64,000 nt of DNA, taken from positions 2,968,001-3,032,000 of the forward strand of contig NZ_CP066356.1 of NCBI RefSeq assembly GCF_023278185.1, written 5' to 3'. This stretch comes from Bradyrhizobium elkanii USDA 76. Its GTDB lineage: Bacteria; Pseudomonadota; Alphaproteobacteria; Rhizobiales; Xanthobacteraceae. A model generated the notes under the pieces. That model did not search any database and had not been told where the DNA came from. It was given only the letters and a program-made list of their open reading frames with translations. This document shows positions 24,955-33,240 of this stretch, one piece after another. The translations under genes were made by a program, and so were the position numbers. The first letter of the stretch is position 1. Each line of letters starts with the position of its first letter.

Positions 24955-25812
24955 ATGCTGGCCTCGATCCTTGCATCCGGTCTCGCGGCGGGCGCGATCT
25001 ACGCGCTCGTCGGCGTCACCTACAACACGATGTTCTCGACCTCGCGGGTGATGAGCTTCACCGCCGGACAGCTCGCGATGCTGGGCGGCGTGTTCGGCTC
25101 GATGTTCACGCTGAAGCTCGGCCTGCCCATTGCCGTCGGCTTCGTGCTGACGCTGCTCTGCTGCGCGGTGATCGGAATCATCACCGAATTCGTCGCGGTG
25201 CGGCCGGTGCTCAAGAGCCTCGACCAGCATCTCTACGTGCTCTCGACCCTCGCGGTCGCGCTGATGATCCAGCAGATCACCGCGATCAAATGGGGCACCG
25301 AGCCGCAGCCGTTCCCGCGCATCGCAGGATTCGGCGAGGGCGTTCTCGATGAGAAGTTCTGGCTGCCGGTCCTCGCCTGCGCCGTCACCATCATCGGCCT
25401 CGAATGGCTCTACCGCCGCACCCTGGTCGGCCGCGCGTTCCTCGCCATCGCGGAGGATAATTTTGCGGCGCGGGCGCTCGGCCTGCCCGAGCGCAATCTG
25501 CGCGTCGCAAGCTACGCGCTCGCCGGCGTGGTCGGCGGCATCGCCGGATTTTCCGGCGGCCAGTTGCTGCTCGCCTTCTTCGCCAATGGCGCGCTGCTCA
25601 ACTTCTACGGCTTCGTGCCGGTGGCGCTGGGCGGGCTCGGCAACAACAGAGGCGCGATCATCGGCGGGCTGGCGCTTGGTCTGTTCCAGCAGGCCGCGAA
25701 CTTCCTGGTCGGCGGCATCTTCTCCTCGGTCGCGGTGTTCACGCTGTTCATCGTGGTGCTGCTCGCCGCGCCGCAAGGGCTGTTCGGCGCTTCGACCGCG
25801 CGGAGGGTGTGA
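24955..25812 (+). CDS. Branched-chain-type ABC permease (LivH-like)
   Basis: 285 residues, eight hydrophobic segments. LASGLAAGAIYALVGVTYNTMFSTSRVMSFTAGQLAMLGG is the family's N-terminal signature, and RAFLAIAEDNFAARALGLPERNLR is the EAA-like loop that contacts the ATPase. ATG 24955 follows GGGGGGCGCAGCCG. Its stop TGA overlaps the ATG of the next gene by one base. Confidence 0.92.
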   Translation: MLASILASGLAAGAIYALVGVTYNTMFSTSRVMSFTAGQLAMLGGVFGSMFTLKLGLPIAVGFVLTLLCCAVIGIITEFVAVRPVLKSLDQHLYVLSTLAVALMIQQITAIKWGTEPQPFPRIAGFGEGVLDEKFWLPVLACAVTIIGLEWLYRRTLVGRAFLAIAEDNFAARALGLPERNLRVASYALAGVVGGIAGFSGGQLLLAFFANGALLNFYGFVPVALGGLGNNRGAIIGGLALGLFQQAANFLVGGIFSSVAVFTLFIVVLLAAPQGLFGASTARRV

Positions 25813-27611
25813 TGACCACGGTCGCCGCCGCTCCGTCCCGAACCGACAGCGGCGCATGGCGCGCCGCGCTGCCGCACGTCCTGCCGTTCCTCGGCATTCT
25901 GGTGGCGGCGGTGCTGCTGCCGTTCGTCAGCAACGATTACTGGGTGCTGATCGGCACCCGCATGGCGATCTACTGGGTGCTGGTGTCGGGCCTCAATCTG
26001 GTGGTCGGCTTTGCCGGCCATCTTGCGATCGGATATGTCGCGCTGCTGACGCTCGGCGCCTACACGACGAGCGTGCTGGTTGCCGGCAACGTGATGCCGG
26101 CGATTCCGGTGTTCGTCGCCTTGCCGATAGCCGGCCTGATCGGCGCGATCTTCGGTGTGGTCGTCGGTCTGCCCGCCCTCCGCCTGCGCACCTTCTACTT
26201 CGCCATGTCGACGCTCGGCTTTGCGACCATCGTGACCCAGATCGCGCTGGCCTGGCAGAGCGTGACCGGCGGCGGCATCGGCATTGCCGGTCCGGAATTC
26301 CCGGCGCCGTTCAACACGCCGTGGGGCTTCTACGCCCTCTGCATCGCCTTCGCCGCGTTGACCACCTGGATGAGCGCCAATCTCGCGCGCAGCCGGTTCG
26401 GCCGCGCCCTGATCGCGGTGCGCGACGCCGAGGTCGCCGCCGAGGCCAGCGGCATCTCCAAGCCGAAAATGCTGATCGCGATCTTCCTGTTCGCCGGCGC
26501 GCTGGCGGCGATCGCCGGCGGATTGTTCGCGACCCTGCAGACCTACATCACGCCCGATGCCTTCACCTTCGATCTCTCGGTGCTGTTCTTCATCGCGATC
26601 CTGATCGGCGGCCGCGGCTCGATCCTCGGCCCGATGCTCGGCACCATCATCCTGACCATCCTGCCCGAGATCGCGGCGCCGCTGGCGGCTTGGTCGACCT
26701 TCCTCTACGCGGTGCTGCTGCTCGTGATCGTGCTGGTGATGCCGGGCGGCATCGCGGCGTTGCTCGATTTCCGCAACCGCCGTCCGCTCGCCAGCAACCG
26801 CGCCATCGTTCCGCGCCCGGCTGCACTCGCCGACATCGTGCGCCGCAGGGACGGCGGCAAGACGCTGCAACTGCGCGGCATCGCGCTGAGCTTCGGCAAT
26901 GTGAAGGCGATCGACGGTCTCGATCTCGATATCGCGCCCGGCGCGATCCACGGGCTGATCGGACCGAACGGCAGCGGCAAGACCACGACGCTGAACGTGA
27001 TCTCGGGCTATTATGCCGCCAAAGCCGGCACCATGACGCTTGGCGGCGAAGTCCTGGCCGCGGGCCAACCGGTCAAGCGCGCCGCGTGCGGCATCGCGCG
27101 CACCTTCCAGACGCCGCGGGTGATCGGCGAAGCCTCGGTGCTGGAGAACGTCATGATCGGCGGCTCGATCGAGGGCCGGGCCAATTTCGTCGAGGCGATG
27201 CTCGCACTGCCGCGCAACGGCGCCGACGAGCGTCTGCTCGCCGCCAAGGCGCACGCGCTGCTCGGCGTCGTCGGCCTCGAGGCGCTCGCCGACATACGCG
27301 CCGATCGCCTGCAGCACAGCGAGCTGCGCTTCATCGAGATCGCGCGGGCGCTGATGCTCGATCCGGACTTCCTGCTGCTCGACGAGCCCGCAGCGGGTCT
27401 TTCCAACGACGAGATCGAGCGGCTCGCCAGCCTGATCAAGGCGGTCTGCGGCCGCGGCACCGGCGTGCTGCTGGTCGAGCACCATGCCGATCTGATCTTC
27501 GACATCTGCCACCAGGTCACCGTGCTCAATCTGGGCCGGACGCTGGCGGCGGGAACCCCGGCGGAGATTCGCGTCCACAAGGAGGTCGTCAGTGCCTATC
27601 TCGGCGGCTGA
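25812..27611 (+). CDS. Fused ABC permease-ATPase (LivM-LivG)
   Basis: 599 residues. The first ~325 residues are a LivM permease (SGLNLVVGFAGHLAIGYVALLTLGAY; GRALIAVRDAEVAAEASGISKPKMLIAIF). Residues about 355-599 are a LivG ATPase: Walker A GPNGSGKTTTLNVI, Q-loop ARTFQTPRVIGEASV, and LLLDEPAAGLSNDE. A divergent signature LQHSELRFIEIARAL replaces the usual LSxGQ. The ATPase part keeps the Liv-type insertion. Permease and ATPase in one chain should fix 1:1 stoichiometry. It overlaps the upstream stop by one base and the next gene by 20 bases. Confidence 0.92.
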   Translation: MTTVAAAPSRTDSGAWRAALPHVLPFLGILVAAVLLPFVSNDYWVLIGTRMAIYWVLVSGLNLVVGFAGHLAIGYVALLTLGAYTTSVLVAGNVMPAIPVFVALPIAGLIGAIFGVVVGLPALRLRTFYFAMSTLGFATIVTQIALAWQSVTGGGIGIAGPEFPAPFNTPWGFYALCIAFAALTTWMSANLARSRFGRALIAVRDAEVAAEASGISKPKMLIAIFLFAGALAAIAGGLFATLQTYITPDAFTFDLSVLFFIAILIGGRGSILGPMLGTIILTILPEIAAPLAAWSTFLYAVLLLVIVLVMPGGIAALLDFRNRRPLASNRAIVPRPAALADIVRRRDGGKTLQLRGIALSFGNVKAIDGLDLDIAPGAIHGLIGPNGSGKTTTLNVISGYYAAKAGTMTLGGEVLAAGQPVKRAACGIARTFQTPRVIGEASVLENVMIGGSIEGRANFVEAMLALPRNGADERLLAAKAHALLGVVGLEALADIRADRLQHSELRFIEIARALMLDPDFLLLDEPAAGLSNDEIERLASLIKAVCGRGTGVLLVEHHADLIFDICHQVTVLNLGRTLAAGTPAEIRVHKEVVSAYLGG

Positions 27612-28338
27612 ACCGTTGCTCGCGGTCAATGGGCTGGAGTCCGGCTACGGCAAGATCCGTGTGCTGCACGGCATCGACGTCACGATTGCCGCCGGCGAGG
27701 TCGTGGCGCTGCTTGGGCCCAACGGTGCCGGCAAGACCACGCTGCTGCGCGCGATGTCAGGACTGTTGCCCGTCACTGCCGGGCAGGTCCGGTTCGGCGA
27801 CCGCGACATGACCAACGCGACGCCGCGCGATGCCGCGCGGGCCGGGCTGGTGCATGTGATCGAGGGACATCGCGTGTTCACGCAGATTTCCGTGACCGAC
27901 AATTTGCTGCTCGCAGGCTATGACCTGCCTCGCGCCGAGCGCGCCGTGCGCATCGAGGAGGCGTTGGCGTTCTTTCCCGAGATCGCCGAGAAGCGGCATG
28001 AACGCGGCGGCGCGCTGTCGGGCGGCCAGCAGCAGATGCTGACGGTGGCGCAGGGCCTGGTCCGCCGACCGCGGCTGTTGATGCTCGACGAGCCGTCCGC
28101 GGGGCTGTCGCCGGTGCTGGTCGATCGGGTCCTCAACGTCATCGGCCGGCTGCGCGAGCAGGGCACCTCCGTGCTGCTGGTCGAGCAGCTGCTGGAGAAG
28201 GCGCTCGCCTGTGCCGATCGCGTCTACGCGCTGGTGCAGGGCGCGATCGCGCTGGAGGCGCCGACCGGAGAGAGCGACCTCGCGCACCGGCTCGAGCGCG
28301 CCTATTTCGGTCATGAGAGCCACGCGTTGCAGACCTAG
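27592..28338 (+). CDS. ABC transporter ATP-binding protein (LivF-like)
   Basis: 248 residues from GTG 27592, with AAGGAGG six bases upstream inside the previous gene. Walker [10 protein letters not shown], signature LSGGQQQM, Walker B RLLMLDEPSAGLSPVLVDR and switch LLVEQLLEKAL are complete, unlike the degenerate signature of the fused partner. It pairs with LivMG to drive import of the acid or amide bound by the 23738 binding protein. The locus ends here; an inverted repeat at 28401-28441 follows. Confidence 0.93.
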   Translation: MPISAAEPLLAVNGLESGYGKIRVLHGIDVTIAAGEVVALLGPNGAGKTTLLRAMSGLLPVTAGQVRFGDRDMTNATPRDAARAGLVHVIEGHRVFTQISVTDNLLLAGYDLPRAERAVRIEEALAFFPEIAEKRHERGGALSGGQQQMLTVAQGLVRRPRLLMLDEPSAGLSPVLVDRVLNVIGRLREQGTSVLLVEQLLEKALACADRVYALVQGAIALEAPTGESDLAHRLERAYFGHESHALQT

Positions 28339-28400
28339 CCAATACAACCTGTGTGCTCGACGCCAGCAGCCGCGCAACTTGTGATCGGATGCGCGTCGGC

Positions 28401-28441
28401 TGCCATTGTGGCGCAATCTGCACGTGCGCCATAAAATGGCA
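28401..28441. terminator. Inverted repeat downstream of the Liv-type operon
   Basis: TGCCATTGTGGCGCA is followed after nine bases by TGCGCCATAAAATGGCA, forming a 13-15 base-pair stem with a small bulge. It has no strong T-tract. It may end the ABC operon or be an operator for the cyclase-ATPase gene 120 bases ahead. Confidence 0.4.
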
Positions 28442-28561
28442 CGACAGGTGCAGGCGGCTTTGCTAAGCTTCACAGCGATACCCGATTGTGGATTATTGTC
28501 GCGTTGTTTTTAAGACTTGTTGCGGTTGCCTGCGTCTGCAGCTCTCTTCAAGAGGCCTACG

Positions 28562-31500
28562 ATGCAATGTTTGCGTTGCGGTTGTCAGAACAGGGCGACC
28601 AATGAGTATTGCGAAGGGTGCGGCGCCTCTCTCGGAACTACGTGTGGAGCTTGCGGCCACCTCAACGGATCGAGCAGCCGATTTTGCGGAAAGTGCGGCG
28701 CTGCGCTGACGACGGCGATTGACGCGACCCAGGCTCAGCCGTCGCACGAGCATTCCCTGAGGAGCCTGCATGCCAAGGGCGGGGAGCGGAAGCGCCTCAC
28801 GATTCTTTTCGCCGATATCAGCAACTCGACGGGCATCATCGATAGCCTCGGAGACCCCGAACTGGGCATGCGGCGTTTGCAGCCGGTGCTCGACCTGATG
28901 AACGAGGCGGTTCACCGCTACGGCGGCGTCGTCAACAAGGCCCAGGGCGACGGCGTCATGGCGATGTTCGGCGCCCCGCAGCCTCATGAGGATCACGCCG
29001 TTCGGGGCTGTCTCGCGGCGTTGGCGATGCAGGATGACGTCAAGCGGCTGCATGACGTCGATCTGCAAATTCGCGTCGGCGTCCACACCGGTGAGGTCGT
29101 CTTCCAGGCCATCGAGCACGGCATCTATCAAACCTATGACGCCGCGGGCGCGAACGTGCACCTCGCCAGTCGACTGGAGCACCTTGCCGAGCCCGGCACC
29201 ATTCTGGTCTCGAGGGAAACCTACGCTGTCGCGAAACAGTTCGTGGAGGTGGAGGCACTCGGCGAGCAGGCCATTCGGGGGCTCGCGGCCCCCGTCGAGG
29301 TGCTCAGGCTGAGGGGCCTGCAGCATGCGCCGTCGAGCGGTGTATTCCGGACCGGACGACGGTTGAGCCCCTTGACCGGCCGCGCCGACGAGTTTGCGAC
29401 GCTGACGGCCGAGCTCGAGAACACCCGCAAGGGAGATGGCCGGGTGATCGGCGTCGTGGGCGAAGCCGGCATTGGAAAGAGTCGCCTTTGCTTTGAATTT
29501 GCCGAGAGTTGTCGCAGCAAGGGCATCCGCGTCTTTGAGGCGCGTGTGCTCGCGCATGGCCGCGCAACGCCGTTTCAGCCGGTGCTGGCGCTGCTTCGGG
29601 ATATTTTCGGCCTTCGCATCAAGGAAGAACCGCCGGACGTTTCGCGCCGCCGTGTCTTCGACCGGTTGGCGGCAATGCCCGTCTCCGATCATCTGGCACC
29701 CGTGTTGCTGGAATTCCTCGGCCTGGCGGACCCGCACCGGCCCGCGCCGAAACTGGATCCCAAGGCCCGCAAGGCCCAATTGCTCGATTTCGTCGGCGAA
29801 CTGGTGCGCGCCGCACCTCGTGACAATGTGACGGTCGTCCTGATCGACGATCTGCACTGGATCGATCCGGCGAGCGAGGAGTTCGTCGAGGCACTTGCCG
29901 ACGCCGTGGTCGGAACCACGACGATGCTCCTGGTCAATTTCAGGGCCGGATTGACCGCGCCGCTGATGCAGCGATCGCATTATCGCCAGATCAACATGGC
30001 TCCGCTTGGGCCGGCGGAGGCGCAATCGATTTTGCGCGATCATTTTGGTACCGACCCGTCGCTGGCGCTGTTGAGCAGGAACATCGTCGAGCGCGCGCAC
30101 GGCAATCCGTTCTTCCTGGAAGAGCTCATGAGCGCCCTTGTCGAGCGCGGCGACTTCGAGGGCGAGAAGGGCGCGTACCGGCTGAAGGGCGGCATCGACA
30201 CAATCCCGCTTCCGACGACCGTGCAGGCGGTGGTCGCGGCGCGCATCGATCGCCTCGACGAACACGCGAAACGAGCCCTCGAGGTCGCATCGGTAGCCGG
30301 GCGCGAAATTTCGCTACCCGTTCTCGACGCCGTTGCCGGACTGGCGAAGCCTGAACTGCTGGAAGCCGTAGGACATTTGCGACGCGCCGAACTGCTCTAC
30401 GACGTGCCTCCCTTTGAGCAGCGGCTGATCGCGTTTCGTCACCCGCTGATCCAGGAAGTCGCCTATCTGTCGCTGTTGCACGAACGGCGCCGCGAGCTTC
30501 ACGCCGCCGTCGCGCAGGCGATCGAGAAGCTGTTCAAGGATCGCGCCGAGGAACGGGCATCGCTTCTCGCCTACCACTGGGAGCATGCCGGCGAACATTT
30601 GAAGGCGGCGCAGCAGCACATGCGCGCGGCGGTCTGGGTCGGCGCGAACGATCCCAGTCAGGCTTTGCGAAGCTGGAAGAAGGTGCGTGAACTCCTGATG
30701 CACCAGCCCCCGTCGCAAATGACCGACTATCTGAAGATGATGGCCTGCGGCCAGATCGTGAATTTCGGCTGGCGCGAGGGAATTTCGGCCGCCGATGCGC
30801 AGGTCTATTTCGAGGAAGCTCGCGGCCTCGCGCTCGCGATGGGGGATCTGCGCGCCAACACGCTGATTCACGCTGCCTACGGCCGGATCTTGGCGAATGG
30901 CGGCTCGGCCGACGAGTATGTCCAGCGAGTGCTGGAAGCCAAGGCGCTTGCCGACACCGGCACCGACACCAGCGTCCAGGTCACGCTGAAGGCCATTCTC
31001 TGCCACGCGCTCCGGCTCTCGGGCCGGATGTCGGAGGCGCTGCAGATGAACATGGAGGCGGCGGCGCGCGCCTCGGAAATCGTGAAGTCGGACCGGGAGA
31101 CGCTTGGATTCGACGTCGAGATCTGGCTGACCGCCATGCGCGGGCAAACACTCGTGATGCTGGGGCGCGGGTCCGAGGCCCGGCCGCTGCTCGATCGCGT
31201 GCTGCAACTGGATGGCAGCCAGGTCGATGCCATTCACTACGTCATTCCGAGCCTCGCCTATGTCGACCTCGCCTGGTCCGAAGGCGACGTCGGACTGGCC
31301 CAGCACCACGCCGATCGCGCCTTCGCGCTCGCGGTCAAAAGCGGCAATCCATATCTGCGCGTCTACGCCCAGGCCAGCCGCGGCCTGTCCCATCTGGTTG
31401 CAGGCCGGATCACATCATCGATCGAGGATCTGTCGGCCGCGCTCGACTTCGCGCGAACCCGCAAGGCCGGCCTCGAAAACGAAGCACGGATTCTCGCCGA

Positions 31501-31801
31501 CCTGGCGAACGCGTATCGGTTGAAAGGAGATGCGGCGGCGGCGTTGTCCGCCGTCAACGAGGCGATTGCGGTTGCGGTCAAGCGGCACGCGCGCATTCCG
31601 GAATGCCTTGCCCGATCGGTTCGCGCCGATCTGCTGTTGCGCTCCGGGCGCGGCGATGAGGCCGAGGAGGGCACGAAGGAACTGGATCGCGCGACCGCGC
31701 TGCTTCACGAGACCGGCGCAATGATCTTCGCGCCCTTTGTCGGTGGCGCGGGAAAGACGGTCAAAGCGAGTCGAAGTTCGAACGAAGCCAATAATATTTG
31801 A
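28562..31801 (+). CDS. Zinc-ribbon / class III cyclase / STAND-type ATPase / TPR protein
   Basis: 1,079 residues from ATG 28562 (AGAGG upstream). Four CxxC pairs (Cys3/6, 17/20, 28/31, 42/45) make a double zinc ribbon. The class III nucleotidyl cyclase domain covers about 78-205: metal Asp85 (FADIS) and Asp130 (AQGDG), adenine-type Lys126 and Asp193, Arg204; the transition-state Asn is His200. An ATPase domain follows (Walker A GEAGIGKS 300-307, Walker B VVLIDDLHW about 425-433), then about 450 residues of helical TPR-like repeats (LKAILCHALRLSGRMSEALQMN). The layout matches large bacterial signalling cyclases. It opens a short cluster with two small genes. Confidence 0.88.
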   Translation: MQCLRCGCQNRATNEYCEGCGASLGTTCGACGHLNGSSSRFCGKCGAALTTAIDATQAQPSHEHSLRSLHAKGGERKRLTILFADISNSTGIIDSLGDPELGMRRLQPVLDLMNEAVHRYGGVVNKAQGDGVMAMFGAPQPHEDHAVRGCLAALAMQDDVKRLHDVDLQIRVGVHTGEVVFQAIEHGIYQTYDAAGANVHLASRLEHLAEPGTILVSRETYAVAKQFVEVEALGEQAIRGLAAPVEVLRLRGLQHAPSSGVFRTGRRLSPLTGRADEFATLTAELENTRKGDGRVIGVVGEAGIGKSRLCFEFAESCRSKGIRVFEARVLAHGRATPFQPVLALLRDIFGLRIKEEPPDVSRRRVFDRLAAMPVSDHLAPVLLEFLGLADPHRPAPKLDPKARKAQLLDFVGELVRAAPRDNVTVVLIDDLHWIDPASEEFVEALADAVVGTTTMLLVNFRAGLTAPLMQRSHYRQINMAPLGPAEAQSILRDHFGTDPSLALLSRNIVERAHGNPFFLEELMSALVERGDFEGEKGAYRLKGGIDTIPLPTTVQAVVAARIDRLDEHAKRALEVASVAGREISLPVLDAVAGLAKPELLEAVGHLRRAELLYDVPPFEQRLIAFRHPLIQEVAYLSLLHERRRELHAAVAQAIEKLFKDRAEERASLLAYHWEHAGEHLKAAQQHMRAAVWVGANDPSQALRSWKKVRELLMHQPPSQMTDYLKMMACGQIVNFGWREGISAADAQVYFEEARGLALAMGDLRANTLIHAAYGRILANGGSADEYVQRVLEAKALADTGTDTSVQVTLKAILCHALRLSGRMSEALQMNMEAAARASEIVKSDRETLGFDVEIWLTAMRGQTLVMLGRGSEARPLLDRVLQLDGSQVDAIHYVIPSLAYVDLAWSEGDVGLAQHHADRAFALAVKSGNPYLRVYAQASRGLSHLVAGRITSSIEDLSAALDFARTRKAGLENEARILADLANAYRLKGDAAAALSAVNEAIAVAVKRHARIPECLARSVRADLLLRSGRGDEAEEGTKELDRATALLHETGAMIFAPFVGGAGKTVKASRSSNEANNI

Positions 31802-31842
31802 GTTGCGAGCGAAAATTGTTCTGATCCCATTCGGATGATCCC

Positions 31843-32484
31843 ATGCTGTTCGCGAATATGACGGGCGAACCGGTCGGCAAAGGAAGCGCCCGCACGTGCA
31901 GGGACACTCTCCTTTGCGACATCCTGGCCGATTTCGGGCGTGCGTTTCCCGATCTGCTCTTCGAACTCGACGAAGGAAGCGCAACCGTCAATGCTCAGGC
32001 CTTCATTCGTGGCAACGACCGCGTCGTGCGGATCTATGGCGGACTGGCTCACCACGCGGCGATGAACGCCGACGGCCTGGTTTTCGCCCTGCTTCACGAG
32101 GTCGGACACCATCTGTCGAAAGGCGGCCGGCTCGCCGCCAATTCCGAGCTCGGCTGCGAGTGCGCGGCCGACCGCTGGATTCTCGCCAAGGGCGCGGCCA
32201 GGCTGCGCAAGCAGACCGGGCGCACGCTCTCGATCGAGCGCGCGGTATCGAGCATCGAGCAATTGACTGCGCTTGCCGCCTGCGGCGGGAGAGCTCGCAA
32301 GCGTGGCCCAAGCGTGTGCTGGGCCGATCATTGGCCAAGGCGCAAACATGTCCTGGTTCGACCGGAGGCCGCGCCGGCAATTCCGCGGTGTTATCTGTCC
32401 GAGTTTTTACGACTGAATCAAATTGCACAAAGGGAGACGACAAATGGGTGCTCTACTTCCCGTCGGCAGCGGTCCCGATGCTGA
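31843..32484 (+). CDS. Putative HExxH zinc metallopeptidase
   Basis: 213 residues. HEVGHH at 85-90 is a zincin motif, and ECAADRW (106-112) 17 residues later can supply the third ligand (Glu106), as in gluzincins such as the M48 or ImmA/IrrE-like groups. The order of a hydrophobic helix (DGLVFALLHEVGHH) then a short Lys/Gly loop fits a minimal peptidase core. The N-terminal part is unassigned. No ribosome site is evident before the ATG; M6 at 31858 is an alternative start. The 3' end overlaps the next gene by 41 bases in a different frame. Substrate unknown. Confidence 0.68.
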   Translation: MLFANMTGEPVGKGSARTCRDTLLCDILADFGRAFPDLLFELDEGSATVNAQAFIRGNDRVVRIYGGLAHHAAMNADGLVFALLHEVGHHLSKGGRLAANSELGCECAADRWILAKGAARLRKQTGRTLSIERAVSSIEQLTALAACGGRARKRGPSVCWADHWPRRKHVLVRPEAAPAIPRCYLSEFLRLNQIAQRETTNGCSTSRRQRSRC

Positions 32485-33082
32485 AATCGTGGACCGGCTG
32501 AACCAGCTGTTCAGCGGTACGGAGCTGGCGGCCCTTCGCAGGCACAACAAGAAGGAAAAGCTCTTCGATCCGTATCATCGATTGCGGCGCGTCGCGTTCC
32601 GCATCGGAGCTTACCCGAGCAGGGACTACGGCAACGATGACGCCAAGCGGAAATGGTTCTTCTTTCTCCATCATGTGTTGCCAGAGGAAACGCAGGACGC
32701 GATCAAGAAGATCCTGGGCGATGCGATGACCCGAACCGCGATCAAGGCGGTGAAGTTCTCGGTCGAGGAGAACAGCCAGGTCCGTCATCCCCACCTGTTT
32801 CCGAGCAATAGCGAGCCGCTCACGAGTTACCTGAATGGCGCCGGCAATGCATATCTGGTCCATCTGGTTGTGCAGGGACCGATGGATGACAGCGCGGAGG
32901 ATCCGCCTGGCGACAACGATACCGATAGCGGTGAACAGCCGATCGTCTGGCCGAAGCTTGAGCTCCGCAGGCCATCCTTCGGGCGGAGCAAATCGGGCGG
33001 CGCGAAGGGCGCTGCCAAGAAAAAGGCCGTCAGCAAGAAGAAGGTCGGCAAAAAGGCCGCCAAGCGTCCGCGCAAGCGTTGA
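32444..33082 (+). CDS. Unknown protein with histone-like basic tail
   Basis: 212 residues from ATG 32444, with AGGGAG eight bases upstream. The first ~150 residues contain RRHNKKEKLFDPYHRLRRVAFRIG and KRKWFFFLHHVLPEETQDAIKKIL and match no family that I recognise. An acidic linker (GPMDDSAEDPPGDNDTDSGE) follows, and the last 30 residues are almost all Lys/Arg/Ala (KKKAVSKKKVGKKAAKRPRKR-like), similar to histone H1-like bacterial tails that bind nucleic acid. It overlaps the putative peptidase gene by 41 bases. Role unknown. Confidence 0.62.
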   Translation: MGALLPVGSGPDAEIVDRLNQLFSGTELAALRRHNKKEKLFDPYHRLRRVAFRIGAYPSRDYGNDDAKRKWFFFLHHVLPEETQDAIKKILGDAMTRTAIKAVKFSVEENSQVRHPHLFPSNSEPLTSYLNGAGNAYLVHLVVQGPMDDSAEDPPGDNDTDSGEQPIVWPKLELRRPSFGRSKSGGAKGAAKKKAVSKKKVGKKAAKRPRKR

Positions 33083-33240
33083 CGAGGCGATCACGGCGGT
33101 TGATTGTGGCGGCAAGGGTCGACGGATGCGTCGGCCCTTCTGTCTCCAGGTCGTCCTGAAATCTGGCTGGCGGCAGCGCCTGCTGCCGGCTGCCCAAAGT
33201 CCGCTACGGCGCCGGTCCAGCCTGTTCCGTTGCGGATGGA

